Shown here: positions 48,968 to 57,546 of the stretch, in pieces | Layout of the letters: every line of letters begins with the position of its first letter | Numbering within the stretch: position 1 is the first letter of the stretch | NCBI RefSeq assembly: GCF_039539005.1 | Contig: NZ_BAABCP010000001.1 | Span: forward strand, 2,046,001 to 2,110,000 | Direction of reading: 5' to 3' | Source of the DNA: Microbacterium soli | Lineage (GTDB): Bacteria; Actinomycetota; Actinomycetes; Actinomycetales; Microbacteriaceae | DNA length: 64,000 nt | The notes under the pieces: model-generated | Told to the model about the DNA's origin: nothing | What the model saw: the letters and a program-made list of their open reading frames with translations, nothing else | Database searches by the model: none | Translations under genes and position numbers: made by a program

Positions 48968-49789
48968 TCACCGGGCGGGAGCGACCGTCGCCCAGGGCAC
49001 TGTCAGCTCTCCGAGGCGCCAGCGACGGCGGTCGCCCTGCACGGGCACACCGTGCGCCTTGACGGCCGTCACGGTGGCCAGCCAGCGCTGCACCGGGCCG
49101 AACGCCGACAGCGCCGCCGCGCGCTCCCACTCCCGGTCCAGCTCGGCGAGGAGAGCATGGATGCGCTCACCGGGGACGTTGTGGTGGATGAGCGCCTTCG
49201 GCAGCCGCGCGGCGACCGCACCCGGGTGGTCGAGACCCTTCAGGCGCAGCGAGATCGTGAAGCGCACGGGCACGCCGTCCGCGGGGATGTCGATCCAGCT
49301 GCCGATGCGCCCGATCTCCCCGCAGGTCCCCTCCACGAGCACACCGTCCGGGGCGAGGCGCTCGGCCACGCGGTGCCAGGCATCCGGCACATCGCGCTCG
49401 TCGTACTGGCGCAGCACGTTCATCGCGCGGATGACGGCCGGCCGGCGTCGGCCCGGCAGGGGCACCTCGAAGCCGCCGCGGGCGAAGGAGACGGGGACGT
49501 CGGCGGCGAAGTGCGTGCGCCCGGCCCGGACGTCCTCCAGCTGGCCGCGCGCGGTCGCCACCCGCCCCGGATCCAGTTCGAGGCCGATCACCTCGGCATC
49601 CGTGCGCTCGGCGCGCAGCCGCTGCGCGAGCTCCAGCGCGGTCACGCCGCTGGCACCGAACCCCAGGTCGACCACGAGGGGATCGACGGCCCTGCGGAAC
49701 GAGGCGGACGCCGCGATCCACCGGTCGCTGCGCCGCAGCCGATTCGTCCCCGTCGTGCCTCGGGTGGGCAGCCCGATCGGTGACGTCAC
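48968..49789 (-). CDS. SAM-dependent methyltransferase
   Basis: The protein has 273 residues. VVDLGFGASGVTALELA is a glycine-rich SAM motif, EVIGLELDPGR motif II, and DGVLVEGTCGEIGR follows. The target is not recognisable; actinobacterial homologues are simply called class I methyltransferases. I took GTG at 49789, where conserved sequence begins; the frame remains open to 50119 over the divergent gpmA gene. Confidence 0.75.
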   Translation of the reverse strand: MTSPIGLPTRGTTGTNRLRRSDRWIAASASFRRAVDPLVVDLGFGASGVTALELAQRLRAERTDAEVIGLELDPGRVATARGQLEDVRAGRTHFAADVPVSFARGGFEVPLPGRRRPAVIRAMNVLRQYDERDVPDAWHRVAERLAPDGVLVEGTCGEIGRIGSWIDIPADGVPVRFTISLRLKGLDHPGAVAARLPKALIHHNVPGERIHALLAELDREWERAAALSAFGPVQRWLATVTAVKAHGVPVQGDRRRWRLGELTVPWATVAPAR

Positions 49790-49847
49790 CGATCGATTCT
49801 TCCGCACCGCACGCGTCACCGGATCCGATGTGTCGGAACCGGCCGGA

Positions 49848-49853
49848 TAAGCT
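49848..49853 (+). promoter_or_regulatory. Leaderless-type -10 box for gpmA
   Basis: TAAGCT, six bases, then the ATG at 49860. Confidence 0.55.
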
Positions 49854-49859
49854 GGATGC

Positions 49860-50603
49860 ATGACGCGCACCCTCATCCTGCTCCGCCATGGCCAGAGCGA
49901 ATGGAACCAGCTCAACCTCTTCACGGGCTGGGTCGACGTCCGTCTCACCGAGCAGGGCAGGGCCGAGGCCCGCCGTGGCGGTGAGCTGCTGGCCGAGTCC
50001 GGAATCCTGCCCGACGTGCTGCACACCTCGCTGCTGAGCCGTGCCATCCAGACCGCCGACATCGCGCTGGACGCGGCCGACCGGCTGTGGATCCCCGTGA
50101 CACGCTCCTGGCGGCTCAACGAGCGCCACTACGGTGCGCTGCAGGGCAAGGACAAGGCCCAGACGCTGGAGGAGTTCGGCCAGGAGCAGTTCATGCTGTG
50201 GCGCCGCTCGTTCGACGTGCCGCCGCCCCCGCTCGACGACGCGAGCGAGTTCAGCCAGGTGAACGACCCGCGCTACGCCGGCATCGATGGGGACATGCCG
50301 CGCACCGAGTCGCTCAAGCTCGTCATCGACCGGCTGCTGCCGTACTGGGAGTCCGCGATCATCCCCGACCTCGAGGCGGGGAAGACCGTGCTGGTCACCG
50401 CCCACGGCAACTCGCTGCGCGGCCTCGTCAAGCACCTGGAGGGCATCAGCGACGACGACATCGCGGCCCTCAACATCCCCACCGGCATCCCGCTGGTGTA
50501 CGAGCTCGACGAGAACAACGTCCCCACCGGCCCCGGCAGGTACCTGGACCCCGAGGCGGCTGCTGCCGGCGCCGCCGCCGTCGCCGCGCAGGGCGCGAAG
50601 TAG
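49860..50603 (+). CDS. gpmA: 2,3-bisphosphoglycerate-dependent phosphoglycerate mutase
   Basis: The protein has 247 residues and interconverts 3- and 2-phosphoglycerate. [18 protein letters not shown] holds the phosphorylated His; [23 protein letters not shown] and [17 protein letters not shown] follow as in all GpmA proteins. In many actinobacteria gpmA lies next to phoU-senX3-regX3, as here. Confidence 0.97.
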   Translation: MTRTLILLRHGQSEWNQLNLFTGWVDVRLTEQGRAEARRGGELLAESGILPDVLHTSLLSRAIQTADIALDAADRLWIPVTRSWRLNERHYGALQGKDKAQTLEEFGQEQFMLWRRSFDVPPPPLDDASEFSQVNDPRYAGIDGDMPRTESLKLVIDRLLPYWESAIIPDLEAGKTVLVTAHGNSLRGLVKHLEGISDDDIAALNIPTGIPLVYELDENNVPTGPGRYLDPEAAAAGAAAVAAQGAK

Positions 50604-50610
50604 CATCAGA

Positions 50611-50654
50611 ACACGGGAGGGGCGGATGCCGATCGGCATCCGCCCCTCCCGTGT
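50611..50654. terminator. Perfect bidirectional terminator gpmA/phoU
   Basis: Arms 50611-50630 and 50635-50654 are exact reverse complements (20 bp) around a GATC loop, between convergent genes. The stem carries GGATGCC/GGCATCC. Confidence 0.9.
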
Positions 50655-50664
50655 CAGCGGCCGG

Positions 50665-51387
50665 TCAGGACTCCGGGGTCTCCTCGGTCTCGGTCGGGGT
50701 CTCGGACTCCTGCGCCTCCGCCGCCAAGGCGATGTCCTCCTCGTCCACAGCCCAATCGCCGGTGGCGAGGTAGACGACCTTCTTCGCGACGGCGACGGCA
50801 TGGTCGGCGAAGCGCTCGTGGTAGCGGCTGGCCAGGGTGGCGTCGACGGTCGCGGTGGCCTCGCCCTTCCAGTTGTCGCTGAGCACCTTCTCGAACACGT
50901 TGGCGTGCAGCTCATCGACATCGTCGTCGGCGTTGCGGATGGCATCCGCATGCCGCAGGTCCTGCGTGCGGAGGAGCTCGGCGAGGGTGCGGGAGATCTC
51001 CACGTCCAGCTCGCCCATCCGGCGGAACGTGCCCTTGAGGCCCTTCGGGATGGCCCGCTCGGGGAAGCGCAGGCGCGCCAGCTGGGCGATGTGCTCGGCC
51101 ATGTCGCCCATCCGCTCCAGCGACGCACTCACCCGCAGCGCCGTGATCACGATGCGCAGGTCGCGGGCGACCGGCTGCTGGCGGGCGAGGATCTCGATGG
51201 CCTGCTCGTCGAGCATGACGGCCAGCTCGTCGATCTTCGCGTCGTCCGCGATGACCTCCTCCGCCAGCGAGACATCGCTCTCGGCGAATGCCGTGGTGGC
51301 CTTCTCGATGGCGACCGTGACGAGGTCGGCGATCTCCGCCAGCCGTGACTGGAGCTCTTCGAGGGACTGGTGGAAGACTTCGCGCAT
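50665..51387 (-). CDS. phoU: Phosphate signalling regulator PhoU
   Basis: The protein has 240 residues with two PhoU repeats of three helices each; metal-contact motifs ERMGDMAEHIAQ and ERFADHAVAVAKK are clear. It links the Pst transporter to the SenX3-RegX3 two-component system and holds it off when phosphate is plentiful. The C-terminus is a Glu/Thr-rich tail. The ATG at 51387 gives the family start MREVFHQSL. A PHO box lies upstream. Confidence 0.95.
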   Translation of the reverse strand: MREVFHQSLEELQSRLAEIADLVTVAIEKATTAFAESDVSLAEEVIADDAKIDELAVMLDEQAIEILARQQPVARDLRIVITALRVSASLERMGDMAEHIAQLARLRFPERAIPKGLKGTFRRMGELDVEISRTLAELLRTQDLRHADAIRNADDDVDELHANVFEKVLSDNWKGEATATVDATLASRYHERFADHAVAVAKKVVYLATGDWAVDEEDIALAAEAQESETPTETEETPES

Positions 51388-51473
51388 GGCGATGGAACCT
51401 CTCGTCGTGGGGTCGGCGCGGATGCCGAACGGGCGCACGCGGGCGCGGGCCGACATCGATCATCTCCATGGAA

Positions 51474-51502
51474 GGTTAACGAATGGTGCCCGAATCGTGA
51501 AC
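51474..51502 (-). promoter_or_regulatory. PHO box in the phoU/senX3 divergent region
   Basis: On the minus strand three units start exactly 11 bases apart: GTTCACG (51496-51502), GGGCACC (51485-51491) and GTTAACC (51474-51480), each of the first two followed by ATTC. This is the 11-base direct-repeat pattern of Streptomyces PhoP boxes. Confidence 0.75.
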
Positions 51503-51561
51503 AGTGCCCCGTGTGCCGCGTGACGACGGGTTGAACGTCGGGGAGCAGTGCCGGATGCCCC

Positions 51562-51567
51562 TACGCT
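51562..51567 (+). promoter_or_regulatory. Leaderless-type -10 box for senX3
   Basis: TACGCT, six bases, then the ATG at 51574. Confidence 0.55.
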
Positions 51568-51573
51568 GGGTGC

Positions 51574-52842
51574 ATGCCATCGCCCCAGCTCGCGCTGTTC
51601 GCGCTCGCCGTCGGCGCCATCATCGGCGCGGGAACGGTGCTGCTGGTGACGTGGGCCTATCGCGTGCGACTCCAGGCGATCCAGGAGACCTCTCCGTCCG
51701 TCCCGACGGGGATCTCCGAGGTCCTGGCGGGCATGGACGATGCCGCCTGCATCCTGGACGCCTCCGGGCTCGTGGCCGCCACGAGCGCGAGCGCCGCGCG
51801 TTTCGACATCCGCACCGGTACGGTACTGGAGAACGGCGAGCTGCGTGCGCTCGTGCGCGGTGTGCGCAGCAGCGGCGTCAGCGAGACGGAGACGCTGCGG
51901 ATATCCGCGGGCTCGACGCTGGATCCGCGGCTGGTGTCCGCGCGTGCGAGCGTCGTGGGCACACGGCTGACGCTGCTGATCATCCGGGATGTCACCGAGC
52001 GTGAGCGGCTGGACCGGATGCGCACCGACTTCGTCGCCAACACCGGTCACGAGCTGAAGACGCCGGTCGCCTCGGTGAGCCTGCTGGCGGAGGCCATCGA
52101 CTCCGCCGCGGACGATCCCGCACAGGTGCGTGTGTTCGCGACGCGGATCATGGCGGAGGCGGACAGGCTCAGCCGGCTCACGGGGCGCATCATGAGCCTG
52201 TCCCGGCTGCAGGCAGACGAGAGCCTGGCCCAGGTCGAGCCGGTCTCGATCGACGAGGTCGTGCTGGCCTCCATCGAGGCGCATGCCGTGCAGGCGGACT
52301 CCGCCGGTGTGGAGCTGATGCGCGGCGGCGATCGCGGTGCGTGGGTGCGCGGTGATGCGCAGGTGCTGGTCGAGGCCGTCGGCAACCTGCTGGCGAACGC
52401 CATCGCCTACTCGCCGCGGGGCTCCCATGTCGGGATCGGGGTCAAGATCGACGGCGATGTCGTCGAGATCGCCGTGACCGATCAGGGCATCGGGATCTCC
52501 GAGGACGACCGCGAGCGCATCTTCGAGCGCTTCTACCGCGCCGATGATGCGCGTTCACGGCGCACCGGCGGGACGGGACTGGGCCTGTCGATCGTGAAGC
52601 ACGCCACGCAGCGGCACGGCGGCGAGGTCCGGGTGTGGTCGCGTCCGGGGAAGGGCTCGACCTTCACCATGCGACTGCCGCGCATCGACGCGCCGGGGCT
52701 CGCCGAGGGGAAGAAGTCCCGCAAGAAGCACCGCAAGAAGATCGGCAGGAAGACCGTCGAGAAGATCGAGAAGAAGGCGACCGGTCGGCGAGGGCACGAC
52801 AGTGCCCCTGCCGCGGCCGCGGGAGAGGGAGACTCCGCATGA
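51574..52842 (+). CDS. senX3: Phosphate sensor histidine kinase SenX3
   Basis: The protein has 422 residues. One N-terminal membrane segment (7-27) is followed by a PAS-like domain (about 45-150). The dimerisation helix has the phosphorylated His in DFVANTGHELKTPVASV, and the ATPase domain has NLLANAIAYSP, DQGIGISEDDRERIFERFYR and GTGLGLSIVKH. It has one N-terminal helix rather than the two found in mycobacterial SenX3. Residues 380-422 form an unusual Lys-rich tail. It overlaps regX3 by four bases. Confidence 0.93.
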   Translation: MPSPQLALFALAVGAIIGAGTVLLVTWAYRVRLQAIQETSPSVPTGISEVLAGMDDAACILDASGLVAATSASAARFDIRTGTVLENGELRALVRGVRSSGVSETETLRISAGSTLDPRLVSARASVVGTRLTLLIIRDVTERERLDRMRTDFVANTGHELKTPVASVSLLAEAIDSAADDPAQVRVFATRIMAEADRLSRLTGRIMSLSRLQADESLAQVEPVSIDEVVLASIEAHAVQADSAGVELMRGGDRGAWVRGDAQVLVEAVGNLLANAIAYSPRGSHVGIGVKIDGDVVEIAVTDQGIGISEDDRERIFERFYRADDARSRRTGGTGLGLSIVKHATQRHGGEVRVWSRPGKGSTFTMRLPRIDAPGLAEGKKSRKKHRKKIGRKTVEKIEKKATGRRGHDSAPAAAAGEGDSA

Positions 52843-53522
52843 CCAGGATCCTGCTCGTGGAGGACGAGCCCGATCTCGCCGACCCGCTGGCCTACCTGCT
52901 GCGCAGGGAGGGCTACGAGGTCGAGATCTGTGAGGACGGCCCGGGTGCACTGAGCGCATTCGAGGAGCACGGCGCCGACGTCATCCTGCTCGACCTCATG
53001 CTCCCCGGCATGCCGGGCACCGAGGTGTGCCGTCGGGTGCGCAGGAGATCCGCAGTGCCCATCATCATGCTCACCGCGAAGGACTCGGAGGTGGACATCG
53101 TCGTGGGCCTGGAGCTGGGCGCGGACGATTACATCACCAAGCCGTACTCGTCGCGGGAGCTGCTGGCGCGGATGCGCGCGGTGCTGCGCAGGGTCGCTCA
53201 GGCGACCGACGACGTCGACGAACGGGTGCTCGAGGGCGGGCGCGTCACCCTGGACATCGATCGGCACACGGTGGCCGTCGACGGCCACGAGATCAACATG
53301 CCGCTCAAGGAGTTCGAGCTCCTCGAGCTGCTCATGCGCAACGCCGGCCGGGTGCTCACCCGAGGGCAGCTCATCGATCGGGTGTGGGGCAGCGACTACT
53401 TCGGCGACACCAAGACGCTCGACGTGCACATCAAGCGCATCCGCTCCCGCATCGAGCAGAACCCCGCATCCCCCGTCATGCTCGTGACGGTGCGCGGTCT
53501 GGGCTATCGGTTCGAGGGCTGA
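52839..53522 (+). CDS. regX3: Response regulator RegX3
   Basis: The protein has 227 residues. The receiver has VEDEPDL, the phosphorylated Asp in VILLDLMLPG, and Lys in YITKPYSSREL. The OmpR-type winged helix ends VRGLGYRFEG. It activates phosphate-starvation genes when phosphorylated by SenX3; the two PHO boxes in this window are its likely targets. The ATG overlaps the senX3 stop. Confidence 0.95.
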   Translation: MTRILLVEDEPDLADPLAYLLRREGYEVEICEDGPGALSAFEEHGADVILLDLMLPGMPGTEVCRRVRRRSAVPIIMLTAKDSEVDIVVGLELGADDYITKPYSSRELLARMRAVLRRVAQATDDVDERVLEGGRVTLDIDRHTVAVDGHEINMPLKEFELLELLMRNAGRVLTRGQLIDRVWGSDYFGDTKTLDVHIKRIRSRIEQNPASPVMLVTVRGLGYRFEG

Positions 53523-53529
53523 GCGCGCC

Positions 53530-53558
53530 GGAGGCCGGCCCCGCCGGGGCCGGCCTCC
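53530..53558. terminator. Terminator between regX3 and lpqE
   Basis: GGAGGCCGGCCCC and GGGGCCGGCCTCC pair perfectly (13 bp) around a GCC loop between the convergent genes. Confidence 0.85.
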
Positions 53559-53579
53559 CGCGCCTGACGTGCGATGCGG

Positions 53580-54074
53580 TCACTCCGCGTCAGGGGCGAG
53601 ATCCGCGTACGACGGGAGCGAGGCGTCGAGGACGGGGACGCTCACCGGGTCGGCCTCCTCGCCGCCGGAGCGGAACAGCATCTCGACCGTCGCGCCGGGT
53701 TCGACGCCGAGGCCCTCGATCAGCAGCGGATCCTCGTCGGCGCCGAGGCTCACGGCATCCTTCGCGGGGACGCGGACGGTGAACCGCCTGCCCTCCACAT
53801 CGATGCTCACGGACGCGGTCTCGTCGCCCTCGTTGACGAAGGCCGCGACGAGGTTGCCCGCCGAGCCGTCGTCGGTCGCGATGATCAGCGCGTTGCGCAC
53901 CACGACGGGACCGCCCGTGGCGTCGACGTTCACGCCGTCCGAGGCCGGGTATTCGATGGTCGTGGCCTGATGGGTGAGGAAAGTGCAGCCGGAGGCTCCG
54001 AGCACGATCGTCGTGCCGAGCGCGACGGCGGCGGTCAGGCGCGCGGCGATGGACGCAGCAGAGCGCGAGTTCAC
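53580..54074 (-). CDS. LpqE-like lipoprotein
   Basis: The protein has 164 residues. A lipoprotein signal ends in LGASGC, followed by a small beta-rich domain (IEYPASDGVNVDATGGPVVVRNA... VRVPAKDAVSLG) resembling a copper-chaperone/immunoglobulin-like fold. Its place directly divergent from carD matches lpqE in mycobacteria. Function is not established. GTG at 54074 follows AGGAGG; the longer open frame has no signal peptide at its start. Confidence 0.8.
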   Translation of the reverse strand: MNSRSAASIAARLTAAVALGTTIVLGASGCTFLTHQATTIEYPASDGVNVDATGGPVVVRNALIIATDDGSAGNLVAAFVNEGDETASVSIDVEGRRFTVRVPAKDAVSLGADEDPLLIEGLGVEPGATVEMLFRSGGEEADPVSVPVLDASLPSYADLAPDAE

Positions 54075-54196
54075 GGAACCTCCTGGGATGCAACGGGTGG
54101 ACCCGTCCATTCTAGTGGGTCGACGACCTGTCTCCGAGACGTTTCGAGAGGGCCCGGAGGCCTGTGGGCGCAAACCTTAGTGCATAACCGCTGTGG

Positions 54197-54202
54197 TATG
54201 CT
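54197..54202 (+). promoter_or_regulatory. -10 box TATGCT for carD
   Basis: TATGCT lies 26 bases before the ATG of carD, with GAAAGGA as a strong ribosome binding site in between. Unlike most promoters here this one leaves a normal leader. Confidence 0.6.
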
Positions 54203-54228
54203 GGAGATTGCCGAAAGGACACGTTTTT

Positions 54229-54711
54229 ATGCTTTTTGAGGTAGGCGAAACCGTCGTGTATCCGCACCACGGGGCTGCGACGATCATCGAGGTCAAGGAC
54301 CGCGTGATCAAGGGGGAGACGAAGAAGTATCTGAAGCTCAACGTCACTCAGGGCGATCTCATCATCGAGGTTCCCGCCGAGAACGTCGACCTCGTCGGCG
54401 TGCGCGACGTCATCGGTCAGGAGGGCCTGGACCACGTCTTCGAGGTGCTGCGCGCACCCTTCACCGAGGAGCCGACCAACTGGTCGCGTCGCTACAAGGC
54501 GAACCTCGAGAAGCTGGCATCGGGCGATGTCATCAAGGTGAGCGAGGTCGTCCGCGACCTGTGGCGCCGCGACCAGGACCGCGGCCTGTCCGCGGGGGAG
54601 AAGCGGATGCTGGCCAAAGCCCGTCAGATCCTCGTCTCCGAGCTCGCGCTCGCCGAGAAGATCGACGAGGAGAAGGCCGGGGAGCTGCTCGACGAGGTGC
54701 TCGCCTCCTGA
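54229..54711 (+). CDS. carD: CarD family transcription regulator
   Basis: The protein has 160 residues. The N-terminal RNA-polymerase-interaction domain starts [19 protein letters not shown], and the C-terminal helical domain includes the conserved Trp in [19 protein letters not shown] that wedges open promoter DNA. CarD stabilises open complexes, especially at rRNA promoters, and is essential in mycobacteria. The high-expression style RBS fits its abundance. Confidence 0.96.
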   Translation: MLFEVGETVVYPHHGAATIIEVKDRVIKGETKKYLKLNVTQGDLIIEVPAENVDLVGVRDVIGQEGLDHVFEVLRAPFTEEPTNWSRRYKANLEKLASGDVIKVSEVVRDLWRRDQDRGLSAGEKRMLAKARQILVSELALAEKIDEEKAGELLDEVLAS

Positions 54712-54730
54712 GCGCGACCCGCTGAACGTC

Positions 54731-54766
54731 CGAGGAGGGCGGATGCCGTGGCATCCGCCCTCCTCG
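54731..54766 (+). terminator. carD terminator
   Basis: Two 17-base arms (54731-54747, 54750-54766) pair perfectly around a two-base gap. They carry GGATGCC/GGCATCC. Confidence 0.88.
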
Positions 54767-54781
54767 TGTCTGCGCGGACGG

Positions 54782-54787
54782 TAGCGT
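54782..54787 (+). promoter_or_regulatory. Leaderless-type -10 box for ispDF
   Basis: TAGCGT, six bases, then the GTG at 54794. Confidence 0.55.
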
Positions 54788-54793
54788 GAGAGC

Positions 54794-55978
54794 GTGACTG
54801 CGCACTCCGCCCCCACGACCGCGATCATCATCGTCGCCGCCGGCTCCGGCACGCGCCTGGGACTCGGCGTTCCGAAGGCCTTCGCCGACATCGACGGCCG
54901 CACCGTGCTCGCACACGCGCTGGACGGCGTGCTCGCCGCGCGGCCCATGCACGTTGTCCTCGTCGTGCCGCACGGGCACGAGCAGACGGCGGCCGCCGAC
55001 CTGGCGCGGATCGGCGAGGAGCGGCCGGTGACGGTCGTCGTCGGCGGGAGCACGCGCCAGCAGTCCGTCGCCGCGGGCCTGGCCGCGCTGTCCGAGGACG
55101 TCGAGGTCGTGCTCGTGCATGACGCGGCCCGCGCCCTGACGCCGTCCGCGCAGATCGATGCGGTCGCCGCGGCGGTGACCGCCGACACCGGCGCGATCCC
55201 CGCGCTCGCCGTGATCGACACGCTCAAGAGAGTCGACGGGGATGCCGTGGTCGAGGCCGTGGACCGGTCGGTGCTGGTGGCCGCGCAGACGCCGCAGGGC
55301 TTCCCCCGTGCGGCGCTGGAGGCCGCGTACGCCCGCGCTGCGGCCGAGGGGGAGGACCACACCGACGACGCGGCGCTGTTCGCCGCGGCGGGCGGTGCGG
55401 TGCTCCGCGTCCCCGGCGATGAGCGGGCGTTCAAGATCACCACGCCCGCCGATCTGCACAGGGCGCGGATGCTGCTGCATCCGGCGCAGGGGCTCACCGC
55501 CGCGATGCCGAAGATCGGCGTGGGCACCGACGTGCACGCCTTCGGGGGCGAGGGCGCGCTGTGGCTGGCGGGGCTGGAATGGCCCGGCGAGCAGGCGCTG
55601 TCCGGGCACTCCGACGGGGACGTCGTCGCGCACGCCGTCGTCGACGCGCTGCTGAGCGCGGCAGGGCTCGGCGACATCGGCGAGCACTTCGGGACCGCGC
55701 AGCCGGAGTACGCCGGCGCCCACGCCGACGTCTTCCTCGCACGCACGGCGCGGATGCTCGCGGAGGCCGGCTGCGCGATCGGCAGCGTCTCCGTGCAGTT
55801 CCAGGGGAACCGTCCGCGCTTCAGCGCGCGCAGGGCCGAGGCGGAGGCCGTTCTCTCCCGGGCCCTGGGCGGGGCATCCGTCTCGGTCTCGGCGACGACG
55901 ACCGACGGTCTCGGATTCCCGGGACGGGGCGAGGGCATCGCCGCGACGGCTGTGGCGCTCGTGGTGCCGTTGCCCTGA
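54794..55978 (+). CDS. ispDF: Bifunctional IspD-IspF enzyme of the MEP isoprenoid pathway
   Basis: The protein has 394 residues. The N-terminal half (1-about 230) is IspD, which makes CDP-methylerythritol: [30 protein letters not shown] and [11 protein letters not shown]. The C-terminal half (about 238-394) is IspF, which makes the cyclodiphosphate: [10 protein letters not shown] with the zinc His, [18 protein letters not shown], and [17 protein letters not shown]. The two are separate genes in mycobacteria but fused in several actinobacteria and alphaproteobacteria. The chain is complete and in frame. Confidence 0.95.
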   Translation: MTAHSAPTTAIIIVAAGSGTRLGLGVPKAFADIDGRTVLAHALDGVLAARPMHVVLVVPHGHEQTAAADLARIGEERPVTVVVGGSTRQQSVAAGLAALSEDVEVVLVHDAARALTPSAQIDAVAAAVTADTGAIPALAVIDTLKRVDGDAVVEAVDRSVLVAAQTPQGFPRAALEAAYARAAAEGEDHTDDAALFAAAGGAVLRVPGDERAFKITTPADLHRARMLLHPAQGLTAAMPKIGVGTDVHAFGGEGALWLAGLEWPGEQALSGHSDGDVVAHAVVDALLSAAGLGDIGEHFGTAQPEYAGAHADVFLARTARMLAEAGCAIGSVSVQFQGNRPRFSARRAEAEAVLSRALGGASVSVSATTTDGLGFPGRGEGIAATAVALVVPLP

Positions 55979-55993
55979 CGTCCGGCGGTTCTT

Positions 55994-56005
55994 CGCAGAT
56001 CTGCG
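55994..56005. promoter_or_regulatory. Palindrome upstream of cysS
   Basis: CGCAGATCTGCG is a perfect 12-base dyad about 90 bases before the cysS -10 box; a partial copy, GCGGATCTGCG, follows near 56044. It may be an operator, but no regulator can be assigned. Confidence 0.3.
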
Positions 56006-56094
56006 CGAATCCGCAGAGAATCCGGGGTTGCGGTGCAGGGGCTGCGGATCTGCGACGTTGTATCGGCTGGAGGGCGCGTGGGGCACCGCCCCGG

Positions 56095-56100
56095 TAGTCT
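56095..56100 (+). promoter_or_regulatory. Leaderless-type -10 box for cysS
   Basis: TAGTCT, six bases, then the GTG at 56107. Confidence 0.55.
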
Positions 56101-56106
56101 TGTGCG

Positions 56107-57546
56107 GTGACGATCCGCCTGTATGACACCCGTGCGCAGCAGTTGCGCGAGTTCGTGCCGCTCGATGACTCGAACGTGACGATGTACGTGTGCGGGGCGA
56201 CGGTGCAGTCCGGTCCGCACGTCGGACACGTGCGGGCCGCGCTGAGCTTCGACGTCCTGCGGCGCTGGCTGGAGCACCGGTTCGGACGCGTGACGTTCGT
56301 CCGCAACGTCACCGACATCGACGACAAGACACTGGCGAACGCGACGGACGCCGAGCCCTGGTGGGCGCTCGCGTACCGCGTGGAGCAGGAGTTCAGCCGG
56401 GCGTATGCCGCGATCGGCATCCTTCCGCCCACCTACGAGCCGCGCGCGACGGGGTTCATCCCGCAGATGCAGGAGCTCATCACGAGGCTCATCGAGCGCG
56501 GCCACGCGTATCCGGCACCGGACGGCTCCGGCGACGTGTACTTCGACGTGCGCTCCTGGCCGGCGTACGGCGGACTGACGCATCAGTCCGTGGATGCCAT
56601 GGAGGCCGCGGCCGATGCGGACCCGCGCGGCAAGCGCAACCCGCAGGACTTCGCGCTGTGGAAGGGCGCGAAGGCCGATGAGCCGGAGGATGCCGTCTGG
56701 GCGTCCCCGTGGGGTGCGGGGCGCCCGGGATGGCACGTCGAGTGCTCCGCCATGTCGCGGCGCTTCCTCGGCGCGGAGTTCGACATCCACGGCGGCGGCC
56801 TCGATCTGCGCTTCCCGCATCATGAGAACGAGCTGGCGCAGTCCGCGGCCGCCGGCGACGGGTTCGCCCGCTACTGGGTGCACAACGGTCTGATCACCGT
56901 GAACGGCCAGAAGATGTCGAAGTCGCTGGGCAACTTCACCCTCGCGAAGGACTTCCTCGACGGCGTGGATCCGATGGTGGCGCGGTACGCGCTGCTGGCC
57001 GCCCACTACCGGTCGAGCCTCGACCTCGGCAGCTCGACCGTGCAGGAGGCGGAGTCGGCGCTGGGGCGGATCCGCTCCTTCCTCGACCGCGCCGAACGCG
57101 CCGCCGAGCGGAACAGGGCACGGCGCGAAGGGCAGGACCTCGCGCAGCAGGAGATCGAGTACATCCCCCTCATCCCCACGGAGTTCGGCGCGGCCATGGA
57201 CGACGACCTCGGCGTGCCGCAGGCGCTGGCCGTGCTGCACGAACGTGTGCGGCACGGGAACCAGGCGATCGACGACGGCGATGACGTCGCGGCCGAGCGC
57301 GCGCTGCACGAGGTGCGCGCGATGACGGGTGTGCTGGGGCTCGACGGCGCACAGGGAGCCTCCGGAGGCGACGATGCCTCGGCCTCCGCTCTCGACTCCC
57401 TCGTGCGCACGATGATCGCCCAGCGCGCGCAGGCGCGGGCGGACAAGGACTGGGCCGCGGCGGACCGCATCCGAGATGCGATCGCCGCGGCGGGGATCAC
57501 TCTGGAGGACACTCCGGACGGAACGCATTGGAGCACAGATGGCTAA
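56107..57546 (+). CDS. cysS: Cysteinyl-tRNA synthetase
   Basis: The protein has 479 residues. VCGATVQSGPHVGHVRAAL includes the first zinc Cys and the HIGH-type motif; WHVECSAMS and HHENE supply the rest of the zinc site, and KMSKSLGNF is the KMSKS loop. It charges tRNA-Cys. It is the standard length, and the end overlaps rlmB by eight bases, the conserved actinobacterial pairing. Confidence 0.96.
   Translation: MTIRLYDTRAQQLREFVPLDDSNVTMYVCGATVQSGPHVGHVRAALSFDVLRRWLEHRFGRVTFVRNVTDIDDKTLANATDAEPWWALAYRVEQEFSRAYAAIGILPPTYEPRATGFIPQMQELITRLIERGHAYPAPDGSGDVYFDVRSWPAYGGLTHQSVDAMEAAADADPRGKRNPQDFALWKGAKADEPEDAVWASPWGAGRPGWHVECSAMSRRFLGAEFDIHGGGLDLRFPHHENELAQSAAAGDGFARYWVHNGLITVNGQKMSKSLGNFTLAKDFLDGVDPMVARYALLAAHYRSSLDLGSSTVQEAESALGRIRSFLDRAERAAERNRARREGQDLAQQEIEYIPLIPTEFGAAMDDDLGVPQALAVLHERVRHGNQAIDDGDDVAAERALHEVRAMTGVLGLDGAQGASGGDDASASALDSLVRTMIAQRAQARADKDWAAADRIRDAIAAAGITLEDTPDGTHWSTDG

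Noticed and set aside
55979-56106. T-box leader for cysS
   Set aside because: The -10 box lies six bases before the start codon, leaving no room for a leader RNA; no T-box sequence is seen.
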